A DNA stretch of 64,000 nucleotides from Mucilaginibacter phenanthrenivorans (GTDB lineage: Bacteria > Bacteroidota > Bacteroidia > Sphingobacteriales > Sphingobacteriaceae), in the NCBI RefSeq assembly GCF_024721155.1, contig NZ_JAHVAP010000007.1, positions 372,001-436,000 of the forward strand, given 5' to 3'. Under the pieces are notes generated by a model. That model was not told where the DNA came from. It ran no database searches and saw only the letters and a list, made by a program, of their open reading frames with translations. The translations under genes and the position numbers were made by a program. The number at the start of each line of letters is the position of its first letter. The first letter of the stretch is position 1. Positions 1 through 7,918 of this stretch are shown here, piece after piece.

Positions 1-1
1 G

Positions 2-361
2 GCGATAAGGTTGTTTAAAACACGCACGCTTGCTTCTGATGCCTGCAAAGCTGGCCGGGTGAAGTTGGATAGCCAAAATATTAAACCGTCGCATGAGGTT
101 AAGCTAGGGGAAGTTTACCAGGTTTCAAAAGGGCCAGATAAGAAGATAGTTAAGGTTACCGGCTTGCTCGAAAATCGTGTAGATGCAAAAAAAGCAATTG
201 ATTTTTATGAAGATATTACTCCTGTTGAGCAAACCCCCGCATTTAAATCAATGTTTCATGCTCCATTACTAAAACGCGACAGGGGGACGGGGCGCCCAAC
301 TAAGAGGGACAGGCGGGAAATTGACGGATTAAAGGATGATTTTTTCGAAAAGGGTGATTAA
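2..361 (+). CDS. Hsp15-like S4-domain RNA-binding protein, 5' end cut off
   Basis: The reading frame is open to the left edge: codons at 2-10 read A-I-R before the TTG at 11, so the start lies outside the window and the TTG is not the real start. The visible residues RLFKTRTLASDACKAGRV and the following VKPS-like segment match the S4 RNA-binding fold of Hsp15 (heat-shock protein 15). That protein binds free 50S subunits carrying nascent chains after translation stalls. The C-terminal tail is rich in Arg, Lys and Asp (RDRGTGRPTKRDRR), as is usual for the family. Perhaps 10-20 N-terminal residues are missing. Family assignment is by motif; the neighbour upstream cannot be seen. Confidence 0.8.
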   Translation, partial: AIRLFKTRTLASDACKAGRVKLDSQNIKPSHEVKLGEVYQVSKGPDKKIVKVTGLLENRVDAKKAIDFYEDITPVEQTPAFKSMFHAPLLKRDRGTGRPTKRDRREIDGLKDDFFEKGD

Positions 362-898
362 TGTGCTGAGGTTTGACCGTTTTAAAGCATTACTCATTGT
401 AACTTTCCGGATACATTTAATAAAATTTATATTATATTTATCCATAATAAATTTGTTTTTAAATGGTAATTGCGTAGCTAAATGATTCTTTTTTTTTAAT
501 AAAAAACCATATTTTTGAGCTTAATATTAATAGAAAGATAATTAATATATGTATTGATTAATAGTATGAAAAAAAATCTACCAGATCGTTTTTTTATTCC
601 CTTCATCAATGGCTTTTGCAATAACGGTTGTAAATTAAAAGCTAATTTTTTATTTCACGAGGGCCCTTAGAATCATTAAACTTTAAGTCGTAGCCTTAAA
701 TAATCTAAGCCGTTTACCATTCCGTACTTTAGTTGTTATTATAATTAATTGAAATATTTAATAAAAACTAATTCGTTTTGGTTTTCAAATAATTGCGACA
801 GCTATTATGTTATCAAATGGAAAGACATAAAATATTTTAGCAATTATCTTAATAGATACTTCACAGATCTATATCTATTTTTAATCTGCAGAATTTGA
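362..898. other. AT-rich intergenic region upstream of the sugar transferase
   Basis: About 540 bases without a convincing reading frame. It is clearly richer in A and T than the genes on either side, with long T and A runs around 490-515 and 740-780. It ends at the start of an exopolysaccharide-type transferase, so it probably holds that gene's promoter and a long leader, but I cannot pick a clear -7 or -33 element. AT-rich flanks are common at polysaccharide loci. Confidence 0.5.
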
Positions 899-2302
899 AT
901 GATAAACAGACATACTACATTTTTTAAAGCTTTAAATCTGACAATTGACTATTTGATACTTAATATAAGTATGGTAACAACCTACTTTATTGAGGATAGG
1001 TCAAATGTATTTTGGGCGAATAATAGAAGGTATCTGCCGATCGTGTTAGTCTTTAACCTGATATGGCTTTTGTCGGCCAATATTTCGGGGTTATATGAAC
1101 AGGTGCTGAATAAGGATTCAGTGAAAACTTATCGAAGTGTAATCCGCACTTATTTTCTTTTTGTGAGTTTTATCTGTTTTACAATTCTCATATTAATAGG
1201 CACAGAGGCTTATTTCATAACACGTCAATATTTATTTTATTCTTTAGCGCTTTTTGGATTTTTGCTGGGACTTTGGAAGCTCATCTTTTTGATAATTAGA
1301 AAAAGTGAACGTGCTTCGTTAATTGATACCAGGGACGTGATAATTGTGGGGGCCGGACGGATTGGGATTGACCTGCATAACTACTTTTTGCAAAACCCTG
1401 ATGTTGGATATAAGGTGCTTGGCTTTTTCGATGATATCCCGGCTAATATTAAGGAAAAGGAATTGTACCTAGGCGGCATAAATGATTGCATTGAGTATGT
1501 AAAACATAATAAGGGCGCGGAGATTTTTTGCACCCTGCCTGTATCTGATTCGGAAAAAGTTGAAAGATTGATGGTTGAGGCTGATAAAAATCTTATTCGT
1601 TTTAAATCAGTGCCTGAATATTACGATTACCATAAAAAACCAACCTATATACAAAGCTTCGGACATATCCCTATTATTTCAGTTAGGACTGAGCCGCTTG
1701 AAAACCTGCTCAACAGGTCTAAGAAAAGGATTTTTGACATTGCATTTTCCTTATTTGTAATACTTTTTGTATTCAGCTGGTTGTTTCCCATCCTGGCAAT
1801 TATTATAAAGCTGGAATCAAAAGGGCCAGTATTTTTCACACAAACCAGGTCAGGGCGAGACAACCATCCGTTTAAATGTTACAAATTAAGGAGTATGAGG
1901 GTTAATAACGACTCGGATAAGGTGCAGGCTACCCGTAATGATCGCCGTATTACCAAATCTGGTGCATTTCTCAGAAAAACCAGTCTGGATGAATTACCAC
2001 AATTTTTTAATGTTTTGATAGGTAATATGTCAGTAGTTGGTCCGCGGCCGCATATGATAAACCATACTGTAGAGTACTCTGCGTTGATAGATATGTTTAT
2101 GGTAAGGCACTTTTTAAAACCAGGTATTACCGGTTGGGCGCAGACAAACGGACTCAGGGGGGAAACAAAAACTGTGGAAGATATGGAGCAACGAGTCGAA
2201 GCTGATATCTGGTACCTGGAAAATTGGTCGTTCCTGCTCGATCTTAAAATTGTTTTCCTAACAATCCGGAACTCGCTGAAAGGGGAGGAGAATGCTTTTT
2301 AA
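899..2302 (+). CDS. Undecaprenyl-phosphate glucose phosphotransferase (WcaJ-type polyprenyl glycosylphosphotransferase)
   Basis: Predicted to start repeat-unit synthesis of an exopolysaccharide by moving a hexose-1-phosphate from a UDP-sugar to undecaprenyl phosphate at the inner membrane. The 467 residues show the full family layout. There are four N-terminal membrane segments (roughly 12-34, 45-67, 85-106, 111-134), then a Rossmann-like CoA-binding domain with GAGRIG at about 151, and a fifth hydrophobic segment at about 280-305. The bacterial sugar-transferase catalytic domain follows, with KCYKLRSM, the SLDELPQ segment and the SVVGPRP signature near 378-385. Length fits WcaJ-like enzymes. 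The sugar (glucose or galactose) cannot be told from sequence. It stands alone here; no other polysaccharide genes follow on this strand. The next gene faces it with a 23-base gap. Confidence 0.88.
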   Translation: MINRHTTFFKALNLTIDYLILNISMVTTYFIEDRSNVFWANNRRYLPIVLVFNLIWLLSANISGLYEQVLNKDSVKTYRSVIRTYFLFVSFICFTILILIGTEAYFITRQYLFYSLALFGFLLGLWKLIFLIIRKSERASLIDTRDVIIVGAGRIGIDLHNYFLQNPDVGYKVLGFFDDIPANIKEKELYLGGINDCIEYVKHNKGAEIFCTLPVSDSEKVERLMVEADKNLIRFKSVPEYYDYHKKPTYIQSFGHIPIISVRTEPLENLLNRSKKRIFDIAFSLFVILFVFSWLFPILAIIIKLESKGPVFFTQTRSGRDNHPFKCYKLRSMRVNNDSDKVQATRNDRRITKSGAFLRKTSLDELPQFFNVLIGNMSVVGPRPHMINHTVEYSALIDMFMVRHFLKPGITGWAQTNGLRGETKTVEDMEQRVEADIWYLENWSFLLDLKIVFLTIRNSLKGEENAF

Positions 2303-2325
2303 GTTAATAATCCCAAATCAAACTA

Positions 2326-2808
2326 TCAATAATGTGTATTGCCAAAATCACCTGTTCGCCATAACTTGAAGACCGGTAAAGCCTCTTCCCGCAATAACTG
2401 AATAAAAGGAAGTTTACGTTCTTCCATTTTGCGTTCAATCTCTTCGTAAATAAAATTGTCGTCAAAGCCGATATTAGCCGCATCGGTTTTTGTATTAGCA
2501 TAATAAATTTTATCAATACGAGCCCAATAAATAGCTCCAAGGCACATAGGGCAGGGCTCGCAGCTGGTGTAAATTTCACAACCCGACAAATTATATGTAT
2601 CCAACTCTTTGCAAGCCAGCCGAATTGCCGAGATCTCTGCATGTGCAGTAGGATCATTTTCCGTTGCGACTTTATTTGCGCTGCTGGCTATTATCTCGCC
2701 GTCTTTAACAATCACCGCTCCAAACGGACCTCCCAGGCCGCTTTTAAGATTATGCTCAGACAGTTCAATTGCCATCCGCATAAATTTTTCGTGTAACTGG
2801 TTTTTCAT
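2326..2808 (-). CDS. guaD: Guanine deaminase
   Basis: Cytidine-deaminase-fold enzyme that hydrolyses guanine to xanthine and ammonia. The 160 residues contain the zinc site His56-Ala-Glu58 (in PTAHAE) and Cys86/Cys89 in the PCPMC motif. The C-terminal half (TDAANIGFDDNFIYEE, a basic/acidic run, PVFKLW) resembles Bacillus GuaD more than the tRNA adenosine deaminase TadA. The frame stays open upstream to 2880, but that extension runs through the terminator hairpin of the upstream gene and reads as non-conserved sequence. I therefore start at the ATG at 2808 (MKNQLHEKF). Substrate assignment is by resemblance and is less certain than the fold. Confidence 0.85.
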   Translation of the reverse strand: MKNQLHEKFMRMAIELSEHNLKSGLGGPFGAVIVKDGEIIASSANKVATENDPTAHAEISAIRLACKELDTYNLSGCEIYTSCEPCPMCLGAIYWARIDKIYYANTKTDAANIGFDDNFIYEEIERKMEERKLPFIQLLREEALPVFKLWRTGDFGNTHY

Positions 2809-2821
2809 CAGCCCAAAATTA

Positions 2822-2850
2822 AAAAACCCCGGCTTATGGCCGGGGTTTTT
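2822..2850 (-). terminator. Rho-independent terminator of the OmpH-like gene
   Basis: A 12-bp stem (AAAAACCCCGGC at 2822-2833 with GCCGGGGTTTTT at 2839-2850) around a 5-nt loop. On the minus strand the hairpin ends in a run of T, about 38 bases after the stop of the OmpH-like gene and just before the guanine deaminase start. It is what rules out the longer guaD start. Confidence 0.85.
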
Positions 2851-2887
2851 CTTAATAAATGCGATAGTCTTTATTTGCATTTATGCA

Positions 2888-3478
2888 TTATTTTTTGTCC
2901 TTTGCGTAAGCGTCATTCAATTTTTTAAGGAAATCTGCTGTTATCTCCAGGCTTGGATCAGCATATAGCAATTGCGTGTTGCCGGTTTGGAATGTCAGGA
3001 TCATTTTGTAGCCGTTATCCTTAGCATATTGTTTACTGAAACTATACACCTTTTCATAAAGTTTTTGAGTTTCACCTGCCTGTTCATTCTGGAACTGTGC
3101 ACTTGCATTTTGTTCATAAGTTTGCAGGTCCTGGCCCTTACGCTGTAAATCCTGCTCTTTTGTCTGGCGTTGATCTGCACTCAAAGTATTTGCAACTTTT
3201 TGATACTCGGCAACTTCTCTTTGAAAAGCTTGTTTGCGGCCGCCTACGTCATTTTGCGCGGCCTTGCCTTTATCTTCCATGCGTTTGCGCATGTCTTTAG
3301 CATATTCGTATTTAAGTGATACGCTATCCTGGTTTATGTAAACTATTTCGGGTTTAACGCTGGGCGCAGTTGTTGCAGCTGTTTTATCAGCCGGTTTGTT
3401 TTGGTTACATGCTGTGATGCTTCCTGCAAGTAACACACCTAAAGTGATTTTTGTAAAAATCGAAGCCGTTTGTTTCAT
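2888..3478 (-). CDS. OmpH/Skp-family periplasmic chaperone, lipoprotein form
   Basis: Skp-like protein expected to hold unfolded outer-membrane proteins in the periplasm. From the ATG at 3478 it has 196 residues. The signal peptide ends in a lipobox (LAGSITAC, Cys24), a Thr/Ala/Lys-rich linker follows, then the OmpH core IVYINQDSV, and then a long charged coiled coil (about 60-140, rich in Gln, Lys and Glu) that forms the Skp tentacle. The C-terminal DNGYKMILTFQ segment is typical. The frame extends 11 codons further upstream, but MKQTASIF gives a proper signal peptide. A lipid anchor differs from soluble Skp of Proteobacteria but is common for OmpH proteins in Bacteroidota. Its own terminator follows. 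Confidence 0.85.
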   Translation of the reverse strand: MKQTASIFTKITLGVLLAGSITACNQNKPADKTAATTAPSVKPEIVYINQDSVSLKYEYAKDMRKRMEDKGKAAQNDVGGRKQAFQREVAEYQKVANTLSADQRQTKEQDLQRKGQDLQTYEQNASAQFQNEQAGETQKLYEKVYSFSKQYAKDNGYKMILTFQTGNTQLLYADPSLEITADFLKKLNDAYAKDKK

Positions 3479-3645
3479 TTTTAAAATTGGTTTTGCTGCG
3501 TATCTACGCACGAAATTTTGATCGTTCTAATTTATATAAATTTTGACAAAGATAAACTTTCGGAACAAGTATCCTAATCTTTTAGCGGGCATGTTTATAT
3601 ACTGCCATATTTATCAACAATGACTGTAATTTGGGGTTATTTTCG

Positions 3646-3653
3646 TACTTTTG
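3646..3653 (+). promoter_or_regulatory. Possible -7 promoter element of gyrB
   Basis: TACTTTTG matches the Bacteroidota -7 consensus TAnnTTTG and lies 22 bases before the gyrB start. No clear TTG is present 19-21 bases upstream, so the call rests on the -7 box alone. Confidence 0.35.
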
Positions 3654-3675
3654 AAGGTTATTGTTTTAACCATAT

Positions 3676-5634
3676 ATGAGCGAAGAAAAAGAAGACAAAT
3701 CAAATTATTCAGCAGATAATATACAGGTTTTAGAGGGTTTAGAGGCGGTACGTAAACGCCCATCCATGTACATTGGTGATACAGGTGTTAAAGGCCTTCA
3801 CCATTTGGTATATGAAGTTGTTGACAACTCGATAGATGAGGCGCTGGCCGGCTACTGCGACACCATAAACGTTACCATTCACAAAGGAAATTCCATTACG
3901 GTTGTAGATAATGGCCGTGGTATTCCAACGGGGATCACTACAAAAGAAAAGGTTTCGGCACTGCAAATCGTAATGACGGTTTTGCACGCGGGGGGCAAGT
4001 TCGATAAAGATACTTACAAAGTATCCGGCGGTTTGCACGGTGTAGGGGTAAGTTGCGTTAACGCACTATCAACCCACATGAAAACCGTTGTTGAGCGTGA
4101 AGGCAAAATGTTTACCCAGGAATATGCACAAGGCAAGCCCTTATTCCCTGTAAAAGAAATCGGCGTCTCTGCCCGCACAGGGACTACCCAAACCTTTCAA
4201 CCCGATCCGGAGATATTTACACTAACTACTGAATATAAGTTCGATACGCTGGCTGCGCGGTTACGCGAACTAGCGTATTTAAATAAAGGTATTAGGTTAA
4301 CTTTAACCGATGAGCGTGAGCCTGAAGAGGATGGAAGTTTCCCTATGGAGGAATTTTACTCAACAGGTGGTTTAAGCGAGTTTGTTAAATTTTTAGATGG
4401 TACCCGTACGTCAATTATACCGGAGCCAATTTATGTTGACGGTATAAAGAACGGTATCCCGGTTGAACTGGCGCTGCAGTACAATGATACTTACACTGAG
4501 AATGTACACTCATATGTTAATAACATCAACACCATTGAAGGTGGTACGCACGTTGCAGGTTTCCGCCGGGGTTTAACCCGTACCTTAAAGGCTTATGCTG
4601 ATAAAGAAGGATTATTGAAAAATATGAAGGTTGAAATTACAGGCGATGACTTCCGTGAAGGGATGACCGCCGTAATTTCGGTTAAGGTACAGGAGCCACA
4701 ATTTGAAGGGCAAACCAAATCCAAGTTGGGTAACAACGAAGTGATGGGCGCTGTGGATATGGCGGTAGGTGAGATCCTTGGAAATTACCTGGAGGAGCAC
4801 CCTAAGGAAGCCAGGATGATAGTAAGCAAGGTAATACTTGCTGCAACAGCCCGTGCTGCTGCCCGCAAAGCCCGTGAAATGGTGCAACGTAAAAGCGTTA
4901 TGGGGGGCTCAGGGCTACCAGGCAAGCTTTCGGATTGTGCTAATAGTGATCCTGCATTATGTGAATTATACCTTGTGGAAGGTGACTCGGCGGGTGGTAC
5001 CGCCAAACAAGGGCGTAACCGCGAATACCAGGCAATTTTACCATTACGTGGTAAGATCCTGAACGTGGAGAAGGCCATGGAGCACAAGATCTACGAGAAC
5101 GAGGAAATAAAGAATATGTTTACCGGCCTGGGTGTTAGCCGTGGCACACCGGAAGATGATAAGGCGCTGAACATGACCAAGCTTCGTTATCACAAAATTG
5201 TGATCATGACGGATGCTGACGTGGACGGTTCCCACATCACTACCCTTATCCTGACATTCTTTTTCCGTTATATGAAGGAGTTGATTGAAAATGGATATGT
5301 GTATGTTGCATCGCCGCCATTATACCAGGTTAAAAAAGGTAAGGAATTTGAATATTGCTGGACAGAAGAACAACGAGATGCGGCCGTACAACGCCTAAAG
5401 GGAGCAGGTAAAGAAGACAGCGTACATATCCAGCGTTATAAAGGTTTAGGTGAGATGAACGCCGAGCAGTTATGGGATACCACTATGAATCCGGCAACCC
5501 GTACCTTGAAACGTGCAAGCATTGAAAATCCTGCCGAGTGTGATCATACCTTCAGTATGCTTATGGGTGATGAAGTTGCCCCGCGCAGAGAATTTATCGA
5601 GAAAAATGCGAAATACGCGAGAATAGATACATAA
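3676..5634 (+). CDS. gyrB: DNA gyrase subunit B
   Basis: ATPase subunit of DNA gyrase, which introduces negative supercoils together with GyrA. The 652-residue protein has the expected order. First is the GHKL ATPase domain (NSIDEALAG, NGRGIPTG, GGLHGVGVSCVNAL). Then comes the transducer domain (TQSKLGNN-like TKSKLGNNEV). The TOPRIM metal site follows, with EGDSAGG near 435 and DADVDGSH near 513, and finally the C-terminal QRYKGLGEMNAEQLW segment. Length is normal for type II GyrB without the proteobacterial insertion. The GyrB rather than ParE assignment is by overall resemblance. A strong terminator follows immediately, so the gene is probably transcribed alone. Confidence 0.95.
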   Translation: MSEEKEDKSNYSADNIQVLEGLEAVRKRPSMYIGDTGVKGLHHLVYEVVDNSIDEALAGYCDTINVTIHKGNSITVVDNGRGIPTGITTKEKVSALQIVMTVLHAGGKFDKDTYKVSGGLHGVGVSCVNALSTHMKTVVEREGKMFTQEYAQGKPLFPVKEIGVSARTGTTQTFQPDPEIFTLTTEYKFDTLAARLRELAYLNKGIRLTLTDEREPEEDGSFPMEEFYSTGGLSEFVKFLDGTRTSIIPEPIYVDGIKNGIPVELALQYNDTYTENVHSYVNNINTIEGGTHVAGFRRGLTRTLKAYADKEGLLKNMKVEITGDDFREGMTAVISVKVQEPQFEGQTKSKLGNNEVMGAVDMAVGEILGNYLEEHPKEARMIVSKVILAATARAAARKAREMVQRKSVMGGSGLPGKLSDCANSDPALCELYLVEGDSAGGTAKQGRNREYQAILPLRGKILNVEKAMEHKIYENEEIKNMFTGLGVSRGTPEDDKALNMTKLRYHKIVIMTDADVDGSHITTLILTFFFRYMKELIENGYVYVASPPLYQVKKGKEFEYCWTEEQRDAAVQRLKGAGKEDSVHIQRYKGLGEMNAEQLWDTTMNPATRTLKRASIENPAECDHTFSMLMGDEVAPRREFIEKNAKYARIDT

Positions 5635-5655
5635 GATTTAGAAAAATAATTTTTC

Positions 5656-5688
5656 AAAGGCCTTGCTTTAACGAGCAAGGCCTTTTTG
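5656..5688 (+). terminator. Rho-independent terminator of gyrB
   Basis: A perfect 12-bp stem, AAAGGCCTTGCT (5656-5667) with AGCAAGGCCTTT (5674-5685), a 6-nt loop and a short T run. It begins 22 bases after the gyrB stop and separates gyrB from the convergent protease gene. Confidence 0.9.
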
Positions 5689-5696
5689 TTGAAGCT

Positions 5697-6152
5697 TTAT
5701 TTCCTTAACAACATGCGACTTTTTCCATAATCAATCACAGCCTTATATTTCATTAGCAGATCTCCGCCTAAAACACCCAAAACTTCGGGGTGGCCGAGTT
5801 GACGATAGGCGATGTTTATGGTTGAAAGATCAAGCACAGCCACTTCAAATTCATCAATCAAAAGCTTACCGATCCGCATATCAGTTATTGCCGCTGTTGA
5901 TGATTCCATACTGTTTGTTCCCAAGCCGGTGGAAAGCCTTTCACTCGTGGTAAGGACAGCGTTCTCTGATGCCTGGAGCAGCATGGTTTGATCAAAGGCG
6001 GTTTTTGAGGCACCGGTATCCAAAACAACGATAAACTTTTTTCCAAAGACCTTTATCTTAACCAAAGGGTGGAAGCCATCCTCATGTAGATCGATTATTT
6101 GTAGCGGGACGGTTATTCTTTTTGGCACACTGGCCGATTTAGTTTTAGTCAT
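5697..6152 (-). CDS. Retropepsin-like aspartyl protease, single domain
   Basis: A 151-residue protein with the retroviral-type aspartyl protease signature. The active-site loop is VVLDTGASKTAFD (Asp45-Thr-Gly-Ala-Ser), preceded by a beta-rich segment ending in FGKKFI. The C-terminal half contains LGVLGGDLLMKY, matching the second conserved Gly/Asp loop of the family. One copy per chain means it should work as a homodimer. There is no signal peptide or membrane segment, so it is probably cytoplasmic. Its ATG overlaps the last 8 bases of the upstream PAS gene, so the two are almost certainly co-translated. A job in processing the sensor or a partner is inference only. Confidence 0.75.
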   Translation of the reverse strand: MTKTKSASVPKRITVPLQIIDLHEDGFHPLVKIKVFGKKFIVVLDTGASKTAFDQTMLLQASENAVLTTSERLSTGLGTNSMESSTAAITDMRIGKLLIDEFEVAVLDLSTINIAYRQLGHPEVLGVLGGDLLMKYKAVIDYGKSRMLLRK

Positions 6153-7701
6153 GATCTGCTGCTTCTTTTGCCATCTCGATAATAATTGTATCCATCCTTT
6201 TTAACTCATTTTGCATGTGGGTAAATAATTCGCCATCTTTTGGATCTTCCTTTAGCATGGCTATAAGTGCCTGTAAATTAGCTAAGGGACTCCGGATAAG
6301 ATGAGACTGCTTCCAGGCCATTTCCTTTATACTGTTAATATGGTTTTGAATGCTTTCGTAAGCATTTTTTAGATTCTGTTCAGCGTTTAATTTTTCCGTG
6401 ATGTCATTCGTCATAGACAGTCTAACAGGCCGGCCCTCAAATGTTATGTCGTATGCTATTATCTGAACATACATTGCTGTGCCATTCTTTTTAAAATGTT
6501 TTACAATCCGCGAACCATCTGTATTTTGAGCTTCCTGTCGGTATCCCTCCATTTGTTCATCGTAATCATCCTTAGCTCTGAAAATTTTCGTGCTTTTATG
6601 CAAAAGTTCTGCCTTTTCATAGCCGTAATGCTTCGCCCCGGCATCGTTGACCGCAATTATCGTCTGGTCGTCCTTTGCTATCATCCACATGGGCATGGGG
6701 TTACTGTCAAAAAGCAGTTTGTATTGCTGTTCGGACGAGCGCAACTCCTCTTCTGCTTTTTTCCGTTCGGTAACATCGATCATTGAGCCAATAATGGTGG
6801 GTTCACCATCAATAATGGCCCGGCTTCCATGAAATTCAACCCAATTAACTGTGCCATCCTTTTTAGTGCCCATTGCCTCATAGTTTACACTTTCCACCTC
6901 ACCAGTTATTCTTTTTCTAACATTATCATTCGCAATTGCTTTGTAGTCGTGATGAAGTATTGAATCAACTTTGAAGGTCCCCGTCATTTCCTCCGGGCTG
7001 TATCCAAAAACTTCGGCAAACCGGGGATTAACATAGGAGAATTTTTCGTTTTGAACGATGTAAATACCCACCATCGATTTTTCGGTGACAGTTCTGAATT
7101 TCAGCTCAGCTTCCCTTAGTTCCGATTCCATTTTTTTACGACCTGTGATATCCCGTGCTATGACCATTATACTATCGTCAGAAAATCGTTTTACATTAAC
7201 TTCGACAGTAAAGATCGTTTTGGTTTTACTAACAAATCGCCTTTCACGGATCACTGATCCATCGGTTTTATCCATTTTTTTCGGCAGGGGATCAACTTTT
7301 AATTCTTCTGGATCAATTATCGACTCAATGCTTAAATGCAGTAATTCCTCCTTGGTGTAGCCTGTCATTTTACACATGCTGGCGTTAACATCGGTGAAAT
7401 TGCCCTGGAAATCAAGTATATATATTGCATCGGATGCCTGTTCGATGAGCGACTGATATTTTTCTTCACTCTTTTTAAAATCCCGCGACCTAACCCTATT
7501 CATTCCAATTTGGGTATACAATAGTATTGAACCCACTACGATATGGCAGAGGGGGAAATAGAATTTTGTAAAAAGCGAACTGATGATGAGGTCCTTAAGA
7601 GCCGTTATGTCAAAAAGCCATGCAGCTATAGCAATGCATCCCATAATTGCGGAAAGGGTTGCAATCACTAAGATTGTTGTATTTCTCTTTGGCTTATACA
7701 T
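6145..7701 (-). CDS. Membrane PAS sensor with a DHp-like helix but no ATPase domain
   Basis: The 518 residues read as two N-terminal membrane segments (about 10-30 and 45-62), then three PAS domains starting near residues 78, 201 and 327. The PAS cores include SDAIYILD, MVGIYIVQ and PMPMWMIA. Last is a helical segment with an H-box-like motif, KQSHLIRSPLANLQ, whose His is residue 467. The protein then ends about 50 residues later, after the second DHp helix; there is no N, G1 or G2 box. It therefore has the phosphoacceptor part of a histidine kinase without the catalytic part. The end looks natural: the downstream protease start sits inside its last codons and no kinase-like sequence follows in any frame. 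It may receive phosphate from, or dimerise with, another kinase. Confidence 0.82.
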   Translation of the reverse strand: MYKPKRNTTILVIATLSAIMGCIAIAAWLFDITALKDLIISSLFTKFYFPLCHIVVGSILLYTQIGMNRVRSRDFKKSEEKYQSLIEQASDAIYILDFQGNFTDVNASMCKMTGYTKEELLHLSIESIIDPEELKVDPLPKKMDKTDGSVIRERRFVSKTKTIFTVEVNVKRFSDDSIMVIARDITGRKKMESELREAELKFRTVTEKSMVGIYIVQNEKFSYVNPRFAEVFGYSPEEMTGTFKVDSILHHDYKAIANDNVRKRITGEVESVNYEAMGTKKDGTVNWVEFHGSRAIIDGEPTIIGSMIDVTERKKAEEELRSSEQQYKLLFDSNPMPMWMIAKDDQTIIAVNDAGAKHYGYEKAELLHKSTKIFRAKDDYDEQMEGYRQEAQNTDGSRIVKHFKKNGTAMYVQIIAYDITFEGRPVRLSMTNDITEKLNAEQNLKNAYESIQNHINSIKEMAWKQSHLIRSPLANLQALIAMLKEDPKDGELFTHMQNELKRMDTIIIEMAKEAADHD

Positions 7702-7918
7702 TTACTGACGACAGGTCTGGCATAAAAAAAGTAATAATCCCAAGCCTTTTACGTATAACACCCGGTTAGCTGTTGCGATAAAGTTAAATTAAAAGCTAGT
7801 TAAAAACGTTTGTTTTTTAACCAGGGTCAAATTTATGGCTAATAAATTATGGATGGTGACCGAAGGGTAGATTTTGTTTATCCGGAACTATTTTTAAATT
7901 ACCATTTAATGGACTTAA

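Noticed and set aside
11..13. TTG at 11 as the start of the Hsp15-like gene
   Set aside because: The frame is open to the window edge and the S4 domain is incomplete without upstream residues.
2304..2657. 117-residue minus-strand frame overlapping guanine deaminase
   Set aside because: Same strand, other frame of a gene with clear zinc motifs; no signal of its own.
2809..2880. N-terminal extension of the guanine deaminase frame
   Set aside because: It runs through a clear terminator hairpin and lacks family resemblance; the ATG at 2808 gives the normal length.
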